From a virus, in the IMG/VR virus record IMGVR_UViG_3300035670_010871, positions 1 to 31,888 of that record: a DNA stretch of 31,888 bases. The stretch is one strand, 5' to 3'. A program made the position numbers and the translations under genes. A model generated the notes under the pieces. The model was not told the DNA's origin. It made no database searches and saw only the letters and a program-made list of their open reading frames with translations. Every line of letters starts with the position of its first letter. Positions within the stretch are counted from its first letter, which is position 1. Below are positions 26,501 to 31,888 of the stretch, piece after piece.

Positions 26501-27158
26501 ATCTACTGATACAAGAACAAGTGGTGACACACAAAATTCTTGTATGTCCAAAGTGTTGGAGGAACCATACCTCAATACACTTGGATACGAGTCAATTGCG
26601 GGTGTTAACACTTCAATCAACTCGGCAGGATTCTTGTCCCTAATTAATCAATCAACCACAGATGAAGACATTAAGTTTGTGATATTTGTATTGTCTTATG
26701 CGTCTACAGGAGTTGATAAGAAATTCCAATCTTCAAACAACAACTATGGTAAGATTACCTTGAACTACGATTATGGTGCAACCGCGGACCAGTATTTCCA
26801 AAGAACCTACACTTGTAGAAGAATGAAAGTTGAAAACACCACTGAGGTGTCTATGCCATTCGCGGTTTTTGATTCTGCTTTGAATTATATCAATTTTGTT
26901 AGGGATAGGGTTACGAATAGTTTGGGAGAAATACGTCAAAAAAGTATTGAGACTTATTTCTTACAAAACTGGCCCTACCCAAGAGGGACATCTCAAACTA
27001 CAAATGCAACACTGACTTTGAATTTGACACAAGCGGTAACGCTGGCAAAACAACTTGGGTTGAATACCACAATTCAAATTTTCACACCAGTGGTCACTCC
27101 TGTACCAGCACAGAATAATATTAACACAATCAATACGGTAACCCCCACATGTACATAA
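20586..27158 (+). CDS. Giant baseplate hub protein, gp27-like hub domain, with C-terminal lysozyme-like region
   Basis: The 2190-residue product is the largest here. Residues about 165-260 hold IQIRTTMSFIPEVTIELEDV, PYAAFFNLPYPPFYLTLKGWYG and QITCQFYGYKYNIL, a pattern I recall from hub/baseplate proteins of large marine myophages. Near the end (about 1869-1925) lies YECEVVSFGNALIQPTMYF, VPLFNGSYMITDVQHTI and FQTKFNGIRQ, which matches the tail-hub (gp27/gp44/gpD-type) strand set. The region 2025-2125 has a helix, SSNNNYGKITL and PFAVFDSALNYINFVRDR, like glucosaminidase or FlgJ-type lysozyme folds, but no Glu sits at the expected place (residues before it read YASTG). It may therefore be non-catalytic. 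The central 1500 residues are unassigned. It would sit at the centre of the baseplate. Confidence 0.7.
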   Translation: MAGSVFGDNSGNIFVEADYNNIILVDPNKTSRVGPNGKVLIEERNVDHENLVMYANLEAQVLPRTKLAIGGSPQDNLRTISIAAINFLKPNDDEFLNTGYYDDLTGQNSNQGKARLQRFETVVSNDQNGQKFYKQFTATDTRGRVIDPGLLGITSIQIRTTMSFIPEVTIELEDVQGKALFESGDQSPYAAFFNLPYPPFYLTLKGWYGQAIRYQLNLQKFDARFNTFSGNYQITCQFYGYKYNILNEISLGHLLATPHMYSKTFNITRSDVGLQNESILSQTSAEGNLTGDSTISSTDTSIEAISEKGYQKIKEMYGEYKAKGLIPLDFPELTVAEMAYKLQHLEQDILNDFKGKADLQPLTDATTYAKYLDQYFKKLRGDRNSWFTKYINPNPFVLKDETIVFGFKTELDPQQREQALTELKAEVDSFNIRLNENQTFGENRGVKNLKIDNSITQKTFIAQIDPSQIDVLRTLRQQTGIVNPTSGQTSDFFTQLIKNQFQITVEMTPQGIKEVKKPFFIFEGVGRFDTLIRTMQADLDKKVSNLETEISTKLAETIASTSGLGFVPTVRNVMAVIFASTEAFIRLMDEVHRNAWDVRTDPVRRSVVFNNSTTVPNSDNVRNTQYAANASDAARSSEEPVYPWPQVFVENTIAANNPNGSDFNPQKNRYELAYPGDPSIVNLTKGYLYDKWPEVEFVEEYLRGSAQKLQPTRVQPPQENSGQVTSVLNINAIEFPYVNFAYLNKEEVRFFFEIYERSLIYPRYTGLNRVIGTALETGLTELVSNVESSNIVTSLGISSPYIILKLKNFPLTANNYIQFLSTISNDGTGRDWNNFVRDIYVTNYLRDEIANSSSILSIESLSSSVQTQNFSLPQIDYLSQLLASTNTNIPTITDTFPFRDELWNATYLNNYIFSGDYNRVFNTTRTYKVYPPKNLITNFTDLLDKTSVRPVTTFSYLEVETPDVTNGITDFFLGRTASELLPTEGFVQGGTPGVLNSTTSMLNTPYFINAIQYGVQNQKNSVSAPYKQSAYLFLNSLPLATLKEKYKTLDAANPLDYIFASMKKFGAVHRLPYVWILKYGSIWHRYKEFVQTGQDILSPVWTDFDYINNYDPVSGSTGTSYTLNGVGTITLQEQDFDGTTLYDELQVGFYPKTINDFNYFLNGIDLWTNYTDSEINQSIAQGFKVQNLSESNIFVSTVDTTGLNRIVNLNTYSSIIPDTVESSDPNQLVCNTPPQTPQTNYYVLPSFGTNQNQVREALFNNAGVLTGDLNNNPAIFNGSVRTFWKMPNYGYLDITNIQRPDYDAYMNLIPLLGDVPPFRLIETTTSQLPGANYSKIDDLLGTFEKQVLDMFEREFLKFSQSVLNIDTQVGDGDFIIDDSQATTRGVSQSGGATNESYRNFQSLYRELMSVPLPVTFASQEDLFKKIIDDQFTKSISQIQNLMEFDVAFRMGNPTQYKRRETDSYLSYILGTGNVIDPIPFEPYVAGSLPTNGGTTTLLQSQIDNPAAWQALRLNVGFSQIPELQYSNGGSYITDFFVDSNIAFTQANVEFLAPIIKMYATQKLDDPTTTDISFATSLQSYIAVNVDFQNTSLDNTLTLIRKQLPDITELPERTIQSNFDAKQSKVELYEVFKALNDKWIAGSDYTNQTLFEDILFLDRASRNIGDKIILDIFNLQKLVNADNLNYNMSVFVFISGILTENHFSVMPMPAYVNFYNVQEVSATAQPNLEPGRDFANSMWGTYLNVDYRNSGPKLVCFYSERPSTYVDLQGQTKNYMFRSDAFDLREAQLNPLIEDQTNKNDWSLSNRVVGFNVDIGTRNQNVFYSFSVSQNGGKATSESIQQINLMSASAAGRSTSTQNVSLYNIYKNMSYECEVVSFGNALIQPTMYFNLRHVPLFNGSYMITDVQHTIAPGTFQTKFNGIRQSVFTLPVLDGYLQSINKNLVTKLLKSVKQQRDVSRGTTTTTTQGNNANISTDTRTSGDTQNSCMSKVLEEPYLNTLGYESIAGVNTSINSAGFLSLINQSTTDEDIKFVIFVLSYASTGVDKKFQSSNNNYGKITLNYDYGATADQYFQRTYTCRRMKVENTTEVSMPFAVFDSALNYINFVRDRVTNSLGEIRQKSIETYFLQNWPYPRGTSQTTNATLTLNLTQAVTLAKQLGLNTTIQIFTPVVTPVPAQNNINTINTVTPTCT

Positions 27159-27183
27159 AAAAGGATTATTTGTAACCGAGTTA

Positions 27184-27191
27184 TATTTATT
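27184..27191 (+). promoter_or_regulatory. Candidate late promoter element ahead of two small structural-region genes
   Basis: TATTTATT, 13 bases before the ATG at 27205; it is part of TATATTTATT preceded by T. No -35 box is seen. Confidence 0.4.
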
Positions 27192-27204
27192 AAGAAAAAG
27201 AATT

Positions 27205-27429
27205 ATGGATATCAATTCAATGTTGAACCAATATTTAGGAAAACAAACCAGAATTTCTCAAAGAGATAATGGTGATGGTACCAAGCAAGTTTGTGACTTG
27301 GATACTGGAGACTGTTACACTATTAGAGAAAGAGATGGTCTTATCGAAAGAGCCGGTCACGACGTTACATTAAACCGTAGAGTTCGTGTAGAAACACCAA
27401 ACGGAATTAAACAATTATTAAACGGATAA
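27205..27429 (+). CDS. Small hypothetical protein
   Basis: I do not recognise this 74-residue protein. It is hydrophilic, with two cysteines in CDLDTGDC (residues 30-37), an acidic loop that might bind a metal, and several Arg residues (VTLNRRVRVETPN) near the C-terminus. No signal or membrane segment. The ATG is preceded by the candidate late promoter element, and the next gene begins four bases after its stop, so both are likely expressed late in one unit, after the giant hub gene. Confidence 0.65.
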   Translation: MDINSMLNQYLGKQTRISQRDNGDGTKQVCDLDTGDCYTIRERDGLIERAGHDVTLNRRVRVETPNGIKQLLNG

Positions 27430-27433
27430 TTCA

Positions 27434-28075
27434 ATGAGTATCGATAAAAAAATATTGAGGGAGATTCAAAGACATAATAGAATCAACGCTTATATTACAG
27501 AACAAGCTGCGGGAAACATCGTACCAGGATTAGAACTTCCTACCGATGATGCGGCGGCAACACCACCTGCGGCAGATGCTGCAACACCTCAAGTTGGAGG
27601 TACACCTGAAAAAATAGATTTGGCCACCGACACCGAAGTAGAAAAAATTGGGGGAGAGACTGAATCAACAGAAAGTGGGACAGAAGAATTGGATGTAACA
27701 GAGTTAGTTAGTTCACAAAAGAAAATTGAAACTAAACAAGAAGAATACTTTGATAATTTATTTAACTATCTACAAAATCTTGAATCAAAATTGTCCGACA
27801 TGGACAATTTAGTTAATAAATTGAATGATATTGAAACCAAACTTGAAAAATTCAGACCGAAGTCTGCAGAAGAAAAATTGGAATTAAGAACTTTAGACTC
27901 AGGACCATTTAACAAGAAACTTTCAGATTTTTTTGATGACAAAAAAGACGATTGGGAGAAATCAGGAAAACACGAGTACATTTTGACAAGTGATGATGTG
28001 GAGGATGTGAGTCCGGCGGAAATTAAAAAAACTTTTATGCCATTGGACAAAGACCAACTACCATTTAAATTTTGA
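27434..28075 (+). CDS. Hypothetical acidic coiled-coil protein
   Basis: The 213-residue product begins with a basic helix (KKILREIQRHNRINAYITEQ, residues 5-24). A low-complexity linker rich in Ala, Pro, Thr, Asp and Glu follows (about 35-85). Then a coiled coil runs from about 88 to 140 with repeated Leu/Ile every three or four residues (FDNLFNYLQNLESKLSDMDNLVNKLNDI). The C-terminal part (about 150-213) is a charged globular region ending in LPFKF. The acidic linker and coiled coil would fit an internal scaffold, a chaperone or a tail-fibre connector, but none is supported by motif. It is followed by a strong terminator that ends this transcription unit. Confidence 0.65.
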   Translation: MSIDKKILREIQRHNRINAYITEQAAGNIVPGLELPTDDAAATPPAADAATPQVGGTPEKIDLATDTEVEKIGGETESTESGTEELDVTELVSSQKKIETKQEEYFDNLFNYLQNLESKLSDMDNLVNKLNDIETKLEKFRPKSAEEKLELRTLDSGPFNKKLSDFFDDKKDDWEKSGKHEYILTSDDVEDVSPAEIKKTFMPLDKDQLPFKF

Positions 28076-28099
28076 TTTTTTGAAAAACTTTACTATATT

Positions 28100-28126
28100 A
28101 AAGGTTGTGGAAACACAACCTTTTTT
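28100..28126 (+). terminator. Rho-independent terminator at the end of the tail module
   Basis: A perfect 10-bp stem AAAGGTTGTG/CACAACCTTT (28100-28109 with 28114-28123) closed by a stable GAAA tetraloop is followed by further T residues. It separates the tail genes from the replication genes. Confidence 0.92.
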
Positions 28127-28133
28127 ATTTTAT

Positions 28134-28164
28134 TTGACAATTAAACTATGATTTTTTATCTTTC
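28134..28164 (+). promoter_or_regulatory. Probable early promoter for the gp32-like gene
   Basis: TTGACA (28134-28139, part of TTTGACA) and TATCTTTC (28157-28164) are seen. Read as E. coli sigma-70 the boxes are TTGACA-N17-TATCTT. Read as a Bacteroidota promoter they are TTG-N20-TAnnTTTc. The ATG at 28191 lies 26 bases after. It sits right after the terminator and differs from the structural-gene element. Confidence 0.6.
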
Positions 28165-28190
28165 TAACACTAACTTAAATTAATTTTACT

Positions 28191-29045
28191 ATGAGTTCAT
28201 TAGACGCAGTACTGGCACAGTACGAAAAGGCCCAACAATCCAACGGAGGGGGTCAAGGAAAAATGTCACAAGACGAGAGAATGAAGAAATACTTCGCTCT
28301 TATTTTGGACGACAAATCGAATTCAGGAACACGACGTGTCCGAATTCTCCCAACACAGGATGGTAGTTCGCCCTTCAAAGAAGCGTGGTACCACGAAATT
28401 CAGGTGGGTGGTAAATGGCAAAAGTTTTACGACCCAGGAAAAAATGACAACGAACGTTCACCCTTGAACGAAGTATATGAAGAATTGATGTCTACAGGAC
28501 GCGATTCAGACAAGGAATTGGCAAAACAATACAAATCACGTAAGTTCTATATCGTCAAAGTTATTGACCGTGACCACGAAGAAGATGGTGTTAAGTTTTG
28601 GCGTTTCAAGCACAACTACAAGAACGAAGGAATCCTCGATAAGATTATTCCTATCTGGCGTAACAAAGGTGATATCACTGACCCTGAAAAAGGACGTGAC
28701 CTTATCATCGAACTTACCAAGCAAAAAACCCCTAAGGGTGCTGCGTACACAACCGTTTCAACTATTATGTATGATGACCCTCAGGCAATTCACGAGGACA
28801 AAGAAACAATGGAATCTTGGATTAATGATGAATTGACTTGGCATGACGTTTACTCTAAAAAACCTGTAGAGTACTTGGAGGCGATTGCTCGTGGTGAGGT
28901 TCCCCGTTGGGATTCTGACAAGGGTGGTTATGTATACGGTTCTGATGATGAAGCGACCGAATCATTTGGTGGTTTATCTAACAACAGTGTAAATTACACC
29001 GACCCTCAGGCGGATTCTACACCTGATGAGGACCTTCCGTTTTAA
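28191..29045 (+). CDS. Single-stranded DNA-binding protein, T4 gp32-like
   Basis: The 284-residue protein (T4 gp32 is 301) has a Lys/Ala-rich N-terminal region, then the OB-fold core. Recognisable segments are SGTRRVRILPTQDG (about 45-58), EAWYHEIQVGGKW (about 64-76), KFYIVKVIDRDHEEDGVKFWRF (about 118-139) and DITDPEKGRDL (about 161-171). Near the C-terminus is ELTWHDVYSKKPVEYLEAIARGE, then a Ser/Asp-rich tail that ends DEDLPF. This tip resembles the DDDIPF tip by which bacterial SSB recruits partners. The protein contains no cysteine, so the structural zinc of T4 gp32 is absent. It coats single-stranded DNA in replication and recombination and works with UvsX downstream. It has its own promoter and terminator. 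Confidence 0.85.
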   Translation: MSSLDAVLAQYEKAQQSNGGGQGKMSQDERMKKYFALILDDKSNSGTRRVRILPTQDGSSPFKEAWYHEIQVGGKWQKFYDPGKNDNERSPLNEVYEELMSTGRDSDKELAKQYKSRKFYIVKVIDRDHEEDGVKFWRFKHNYKNEGILDKIIPIWRNKGDITDPEKGRDLIIELTKQKTPKGAAYTTVSTIMYDDPQAIHEDKETMESWINDELTWHDVYSKKPVEYLEAIARGEVPRWDSDKGGYVYGSDDEATESFGGLSNNSVNYTDPQADSTPDEDLPF

Positions 29046-29057
29046 TTTAAGTTAGTT

Positions 29058-29080
29058 GGGTGGGGACTTTCCCCACCCTC
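29058..29080 (+). terminator. Hairpin, probable weak terminator after the gp32-like gene
   Basis: A perfect 9-bp G+C-rich stem GGGTGGGGA/TCCCCACCC (29058-29066 with 29070-29078) with a CTT loop is followed by only a short T-containing stretch (TCTTAATT). Termination may be partial, letting some transcription continue into the UvsX genes. Confidence 0.65.
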
Positions 29081-29096
29081 TTAATTCCCACATATT

Positions 29097-29339
29097 ATGA
29101 CACAAGAAACAAGAAAAAAAATGATTGATAGCCTCAAGAAAAAGTACGAGGCTGAAATTTTGGAAGCCGAAGCAACTCTTATGATTTACCTTGAGAATGC
29201 TGCTGGAATTGGAGAACATCCACAAATGTTAGAGGAAATGGATAACTGTGTTGAGAAGTTGGCAAATGCAAGTGACAAACTTCAAACCCTTACCGAATTC
29301 TGGAAATACACTGAAAATGGCTATAAAGAAAACAACTGA
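29097..29339 (+). CDS. Small helical hypothetical protein upstream of uvsX
   Basis: This 80-residue, mostly helical, acidic protein has two predicted helices (TRKKMIDSLKKKYEAEILEAEATLMIYLE, then EEMDNCVEKLANASDKLQTL). I do not recognise its family. It lies between the gp32-like and uvsX-like genes and its final 23 bases overlap the chosen uvsX start, so the two are likely translationally coupled. The position suggests a helper of replication or recombination, perhaps playing a mediator-like part, but this is only context. Confidence 0.6.
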   Translation: MTQETRKKMIDSLKKKYEAEILEAEATLMIYLENAAGIGEHPQMLEEMDNCVEKLANASDKLQTLTEFWKYTENGYKENN

Positions 29340-30324
29340 TTTCGCTTCTTTTAAAAAGAAATTCTCTACCTCGGCGAAGTACAAACCTCAAAGGTTCTTC
29401 GATTTGGGTGAAGAATTTTTGGATGCGGTGGGACTACCTGGTCCGGCAATCGGACACATCAATATGTTCTTGGGCCACTCGGACACTGGTAAAACAACTG
29501 CACTAATCAAAACTGCGGTAGATGCTCAAAAGAAAGAAATTCTTCCTGTGTTCATTATCACAGAGCAAAAATGGAGTTTTGAACATGCTCGACTTATGGG
29601 GTTTGAGTGCGAGGAAGTTGTTGACCAAGAGACAGGTGAAATTGATTGGGACGGGTTCTTTATCTTCAACAACAATTTTGATTACATCGAACAAATTACT
29701 GATTTTATTAACTCACTATTGGATGCTCAAGAGAAAGGTGAATTAGATTACTCTTTGTGTTTCCTATGGGACTCAATCGGTTCGGTTCCTTCGAAGATGA
29801 CCTTCGATGGTAAAGGTGGTAAACAACACAATGCGGCAACTTTGGCGGATAAAATTGGTATGGGTATTAACCAAAGAATTTCAGGGTCAAGAAAGGCAGA
29901 TTCAAAGTTTGAAAACACTTTGGTAATTGTCAACCAACCATGGGTTGAACTTCCCGATAATCCTTTTGGTCAACCTAAAATCAAAGCTAAAGGTGGAGAA
30001 GCTGTATGGTTAAATTCTTCATTGGTATTTTTGTTCGGAAACCAAAAAGGTGCGGGTACAACTAAGATTACTGCAACCAAAGACAAACGTACTGTGAAGT
30101 TTGCTAGTCGTACCAAAGTCTCAGTTATGAAAAACCACATAAATGGACTTGGATATGAAGATGGTAGAATTATTGTGACACCTCACGGGTTCCTGTCGGG
30201 TAAAGATACTACCGAAGAAAAAGCTTCGATTGAGAAGTATAAAAAAGAGTATTCAGATTATTGGAAAGAAGTAATCGGTACTGATGGTGATTTTGTGTTG
30301 AAAGAGGAAAAGGAAGAAAACTAA
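29317..30324 (+). CDS. uvsX: UvsX-like RecA-family recombinase
   Basis: From the ATG at 29317 the product has 335 residues (T4 UvsX has 391). I chose this start because the family-like sequence begins here, and a longer frame from 29248 reads through the preceding gene in another frame. The core holds Walker A as GHSDTGKTT (53-61) preceded by GHINMFL, then PVFIITEQKWSFEHARLMG (78-95), with a Glu in the position of the RecA catalytic Glu, and Walker B as LCFLWDS (147-153), followed by SIGSVPSK. The DNA-binding loop region with GKQHNAATLADKIGMGINQR and NTLVIVNQPW follow. The protein forms filaments on single-stranded DNA and catalyses strand exchange for recombination-dependent replication, helped by the gp32-like protein. 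The C-terminal part is charged and shorter than in T4. Confidence 0.92.
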   Translation: MAIKKTTDFASFKKKFSTSAKYKPQRFFDLGEEFLDAVGLPGPAIGHINMFLGHSDTGKTTALIKTAVDAQKKEILPVFIITEQKWSFEHARLMGFECEEVVDQETGEIDWDGFFIFNNNFDYIEQITDFINSLLDAQEKGELDYSLCFLWDSIGSVPSKMTFDGKGGKQHNAATLADKIGMGINQRISGSRKADSKFENTLVIVNQPWVELPDNPFGQPKIKAKGGEAVWLNSSLVFLFGNQKGAGTTKITATKDKRTVKFASRTKVSVMKNHINGLGYEDGRIIVTPHGFLSGKDTTEEKASIEKYKKEYSDYWKEVIGTDGDFVLKEEKEEN

Positions 30325-30337
30325 TTTATTCCCTTTC

Positions 30338-31345
30338 GTGAAAACACTATTAGTAGATGGAGATAATTTATTCAAAATCGGATTCCACGGAGTCCGAGAA
30401 CTTTTTGTTGAGGGAAACCATATTGGGGGAGTGTTTCACTTCCTCAATACCCTCCGTCGACAACTGGTCGACAACGAGTACGACAAAGTCATTGTTTTTT
30501 GGGATGGAAAACATAACTCCCAAAGTAGACGTACAATATATCCTAACTACAAACTAAATCGAAAAAACGATATGACCGAGGAAAAACTCGAGTCATATTA
30601 CACTCAAAAAGATAGAGTCAAACAATATCTTGAGGAATGTTTTGTGCGACAAATTGAAGTTGAACAAAATGAATCCGATGATTTGATTGCCCATTATTGT
30701 CAAATTGCTCAGGGAGAGATTAAAACGGTATTTTCTTCAGACAAAGATTTACTGCAACTGATTGATGAGACTACAAGTGTTTTCCAACCTCTTCAGAAAT
30801 ACACTTACCGTTTGGGTGATAAGGTTAAGTTTGGTGAATATTTCATTCCTCACCAAAACATTTTCCCGACCAAAGTTTTGTTGGGAGATAAGAGTGACAA
30901 CATATTAGGAATTGAAAGACTGGGTGAAAAAACTTTTGTAAAATTTTTCCCTGAGGTACTTGATAGAGAGATAAAAGTTGATGATATTTTAACAAGAACG
31001 AAAGAGTTGATTGAAGAAAATAATACTCTTAATGTTTTGAAAAATATTGTTAATGGTCGAACTAAAAATGGTGAATTAGGTGATGAATTTTACATAGTTA
31101 ATACTCGTATTGTGGATTTGAAAAATCCCATGATTACTGATGAAGCCAAGGAAATCGTTCAATTATATTATTCAGAAACTTTAGACCCCGAAGGTCGGGA
31201 TAGTAAGAATATTATATCCATGATGATGGATGATGGGTTCTTTAAGTACCTCCCAAAAAATGACGAATCGGTCGTCGATTTTTTGAAACCCTTTTTAAAA
31301 TTAACAAGAAAAGAAAAAAGAAAATTTAATCAAAACCAATTATGA
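30338..31345 (+). CDS. 5'-3' exonuclease / RNase H, FEN-1 family, T4 Rnh-like
   Basis: The 335-residue product (T4 RNase H has 305) starts at a GTG. No ATG is close, and the catalytic LLVDGDN (residues 4-10, Asp7) must lie near the N-terminus. The metal-binding acidic residues of the FEN family appear in order: Asp7, Asp56 in VIVFWDG, the cluster Glu112-Asp114-Asp115 in NESDDLI, Asp135 and Asp137 in SSDKDLLQL, and Asp184/Asp187 in LLGDKSDNILGI, followed by a helix-hairpin-helix-like LGEKTFVKF. It removes RNA primers and 5' flaps from lagging-strand fragments. It overlaps the following gene by four bases (ATGA) and follows uvsX closely, so these belong to the same replication operon. Confidence 0.9.
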   Translation: MKTLLVDGDNLFKIGFHGVRELFVEGNHIGGVFHFLNTLRRQLVDNEYDKVIVFWDGKHNSQSRRTIYPNYKLNRKNDMTEEKLESYYTQKDRVKQYLEECFVRQIEVEQNESDDLIAHYCQIAQGEIKTVFSSDKDLLQLIDETTSVFQPLQKYTYRLGDKVKFGEYFIPHQNIFPTKVLLGDKSDNILGIERLGEKTFVKFFPEVLDREIKVDDILTRTKELIEENNTLNVLKNIVNGRTKNGELGDEFYIVNTRIVDLKNPMITDEAKEIVQLYYSETLDPEGRDSKNIISMMMDDGFFKYLPKNDESVVDFLKPFLKLTRKEKRKFNQNQL

Positions 31346-31794
31346 AAGAAGAATCAATTAGCAAGATGGAATTCCTTCTAACTTTGAATGATAATATTGT
31401 AGTTCAAAGATTTTACAATGTCCGTAATTACAATCATTCTGCGGGACGTTCAGTTGAACTCATCGAGTTCATGAGACAAGTCGAGGATGATTTGGTACGA
31501 GACCTCAAGATGAAAACTGTCATGTATATGATGGACAACCAAGAGTCAATTTACCTTGACCCTGAAGTTCTAAATACTTCCAACACCGATGGTCCCGAGT
31601 ACTTCAACATGTATGTCAAAATGGGCGAAGACAAAATTTTTCACAGAATTTTTGACGCGAAATTGTACCCACCAAAAGTTAGATATACGGTTGACGTACG
31701 CCCCAGCTTGAAAAACATTTTGAAAGGATTGACTGACATTTTTTCAGGTGAAAATTTCTCCTTCGAGTACATGGAATACGACTTGTCTAAGTAA
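31342..31794 (+). CDS. Hypothetical protein in the replication operon
   Basis: This 150-residue protein overlaps the nuclease gene by ATGA, so it is likely translationally coupled. It has an alternating helix/strand composition with EFLLTLNDNIVVQRFYNVRNYN near the N-terminus, a helix RSVELIEFMRQVEDDLVRDL (about 36-55) and a C-terminal helix LKNILKGLTDIF (about 123-134). I cannot assign it to a family. Nearly identical settings (a gene between rnh and the helicase) exist in marine T4-like phages as far as I recall, so it may be a conserved replication accessory protein. Confidence 0.65.
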   Translation: MKEESISKMEFLLTLNDNIVVQRFYNVRNYNHSAGRSVELIEFMRQVEDDLVRDLKMKTVMYMMDNQESIYLDPEVLNTSNTDGPEYFNMYVKMGEDKIFHRIFDAKLYPPKVRYTVDVRPSLKNILKGLTDIFSGENFSFEYMEYDLSK

Positions 31795-31800
31795 TATTTA

Positions 31801-31888
31801 ATGAATACACGCAGCAGTATGACTAAGAATTTTGACTATCTAGGTAACACATTTCAAATCCAACTTTTAAACCAAATTATCGTAGATA
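31801..31888 (+). CDS. Replicative DNA helicase (gp41/DnaB-like), N-terminal fragment, cut by window end
   Basis: An ATG at 31801 (alternatively 31819, six codons later) opens a frame still open at the window end after 29 codons. The visible segment NFDYLGNTFQIQLLNQIIVD (residues 10-29) matches the N-terminal helical start of DnaB-type and gp41-like helicases of marine T4-like phages by recollection. The gene follows six bases after the 150-residue protein gene. Only the N-terminus is seen, so Walker motifs cannot be checked and the assignment is provisional. Confidence 0.5.
   Translation, partial: MNTRSSMTKNFDYLGNTFQIQLLNQIIVD

Noticed and set aside
29248-29316. N-terminal 23-codon extension of uvsX
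   Set aside because: It lies within the preceding small gene in another frame, lacks family-like sequence, and the ATG at 29317 gives the expected start.
1-31888. tRNA, CRISPR array, IS element or integrase site
   Set aside because: No cloverleaf-like segment, spaced direct repeats, transposase or integrase reading frame, or terminal inverted repeats were noticed by eye; a dedicated scan was not possible.

Overview
The window is a stretch of an AT-rich tailed-phage genome of the T4-like (contractile-tail myovirus) type. It carries tail sheath, tail tube, neck/tail-completion, tape-measure and baseplate genes, followed by a T4-type DNA replication/recombination cluster (gp32-like SSB, UvsX-like recombinase, RNase H/FEN-type 5' nuclease, start of a gp41-like helicase). 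No tRNA, rRNA, CRISPR array, IS element or integrase was seen. Most start codons lack a Shine-Dalgarno sequence and sit behind A/T-rich leaders. Two intergenic regions carry a TTG-N20-TAnnTTT(g-like) arrangement typical of Bacteroidota sigma-70 promoters. The host is therefore inferred, not proven, to be a member of the Bacteroidota.

Left arm (1-5878): a small HsdS-like gene on + is followed by a leftward (-) block. In transcription order this block is a SET-domain protein, a SNF2-type helicase (starts overlapping as TAATG), a Mn-type superoxide dismutase fused to a probable nuclease domain, a gp13-like neck protein and two small unknown proteins. A divergent promoter region (5879-5933) separates this from the rightward genes.

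Tail module (5934-28075, +): gp14-like neck protein, gp15-like sheath terminator/stabiliser, an enlarged sheath protein, a HAD-family hydrolase, the tail tube, a gp26-like tape-measure chaperone with an out-of-frame extension ORF that suggests programmed frameshifting, a gp29-like tape measure, a 1683-residue baseplate/tube-initiator protein with an OmpA-like domain, a gp53/LysM-like wedge protein, a 2190-residue gp27-like hub protein, and two small proteins. A 53-codon ribbon-helix-helix-like gene on the - strand lies between gp15 and sheath.

Replication module (28191-31888, +): gp32-like SSB with an SSB-type acidic tip, a small unknown protein, UvsX, 5' nuclease, an unknown 150-residue protein and the truncated start of a replicative helicase. 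Three or four rho-independent terminators separate transcription units. A recurring element, (GG/CC)TATTTATa with no -35 box, precedes the structural genes on both strands but not the replication genes, and is proposed as the phage late promoter.
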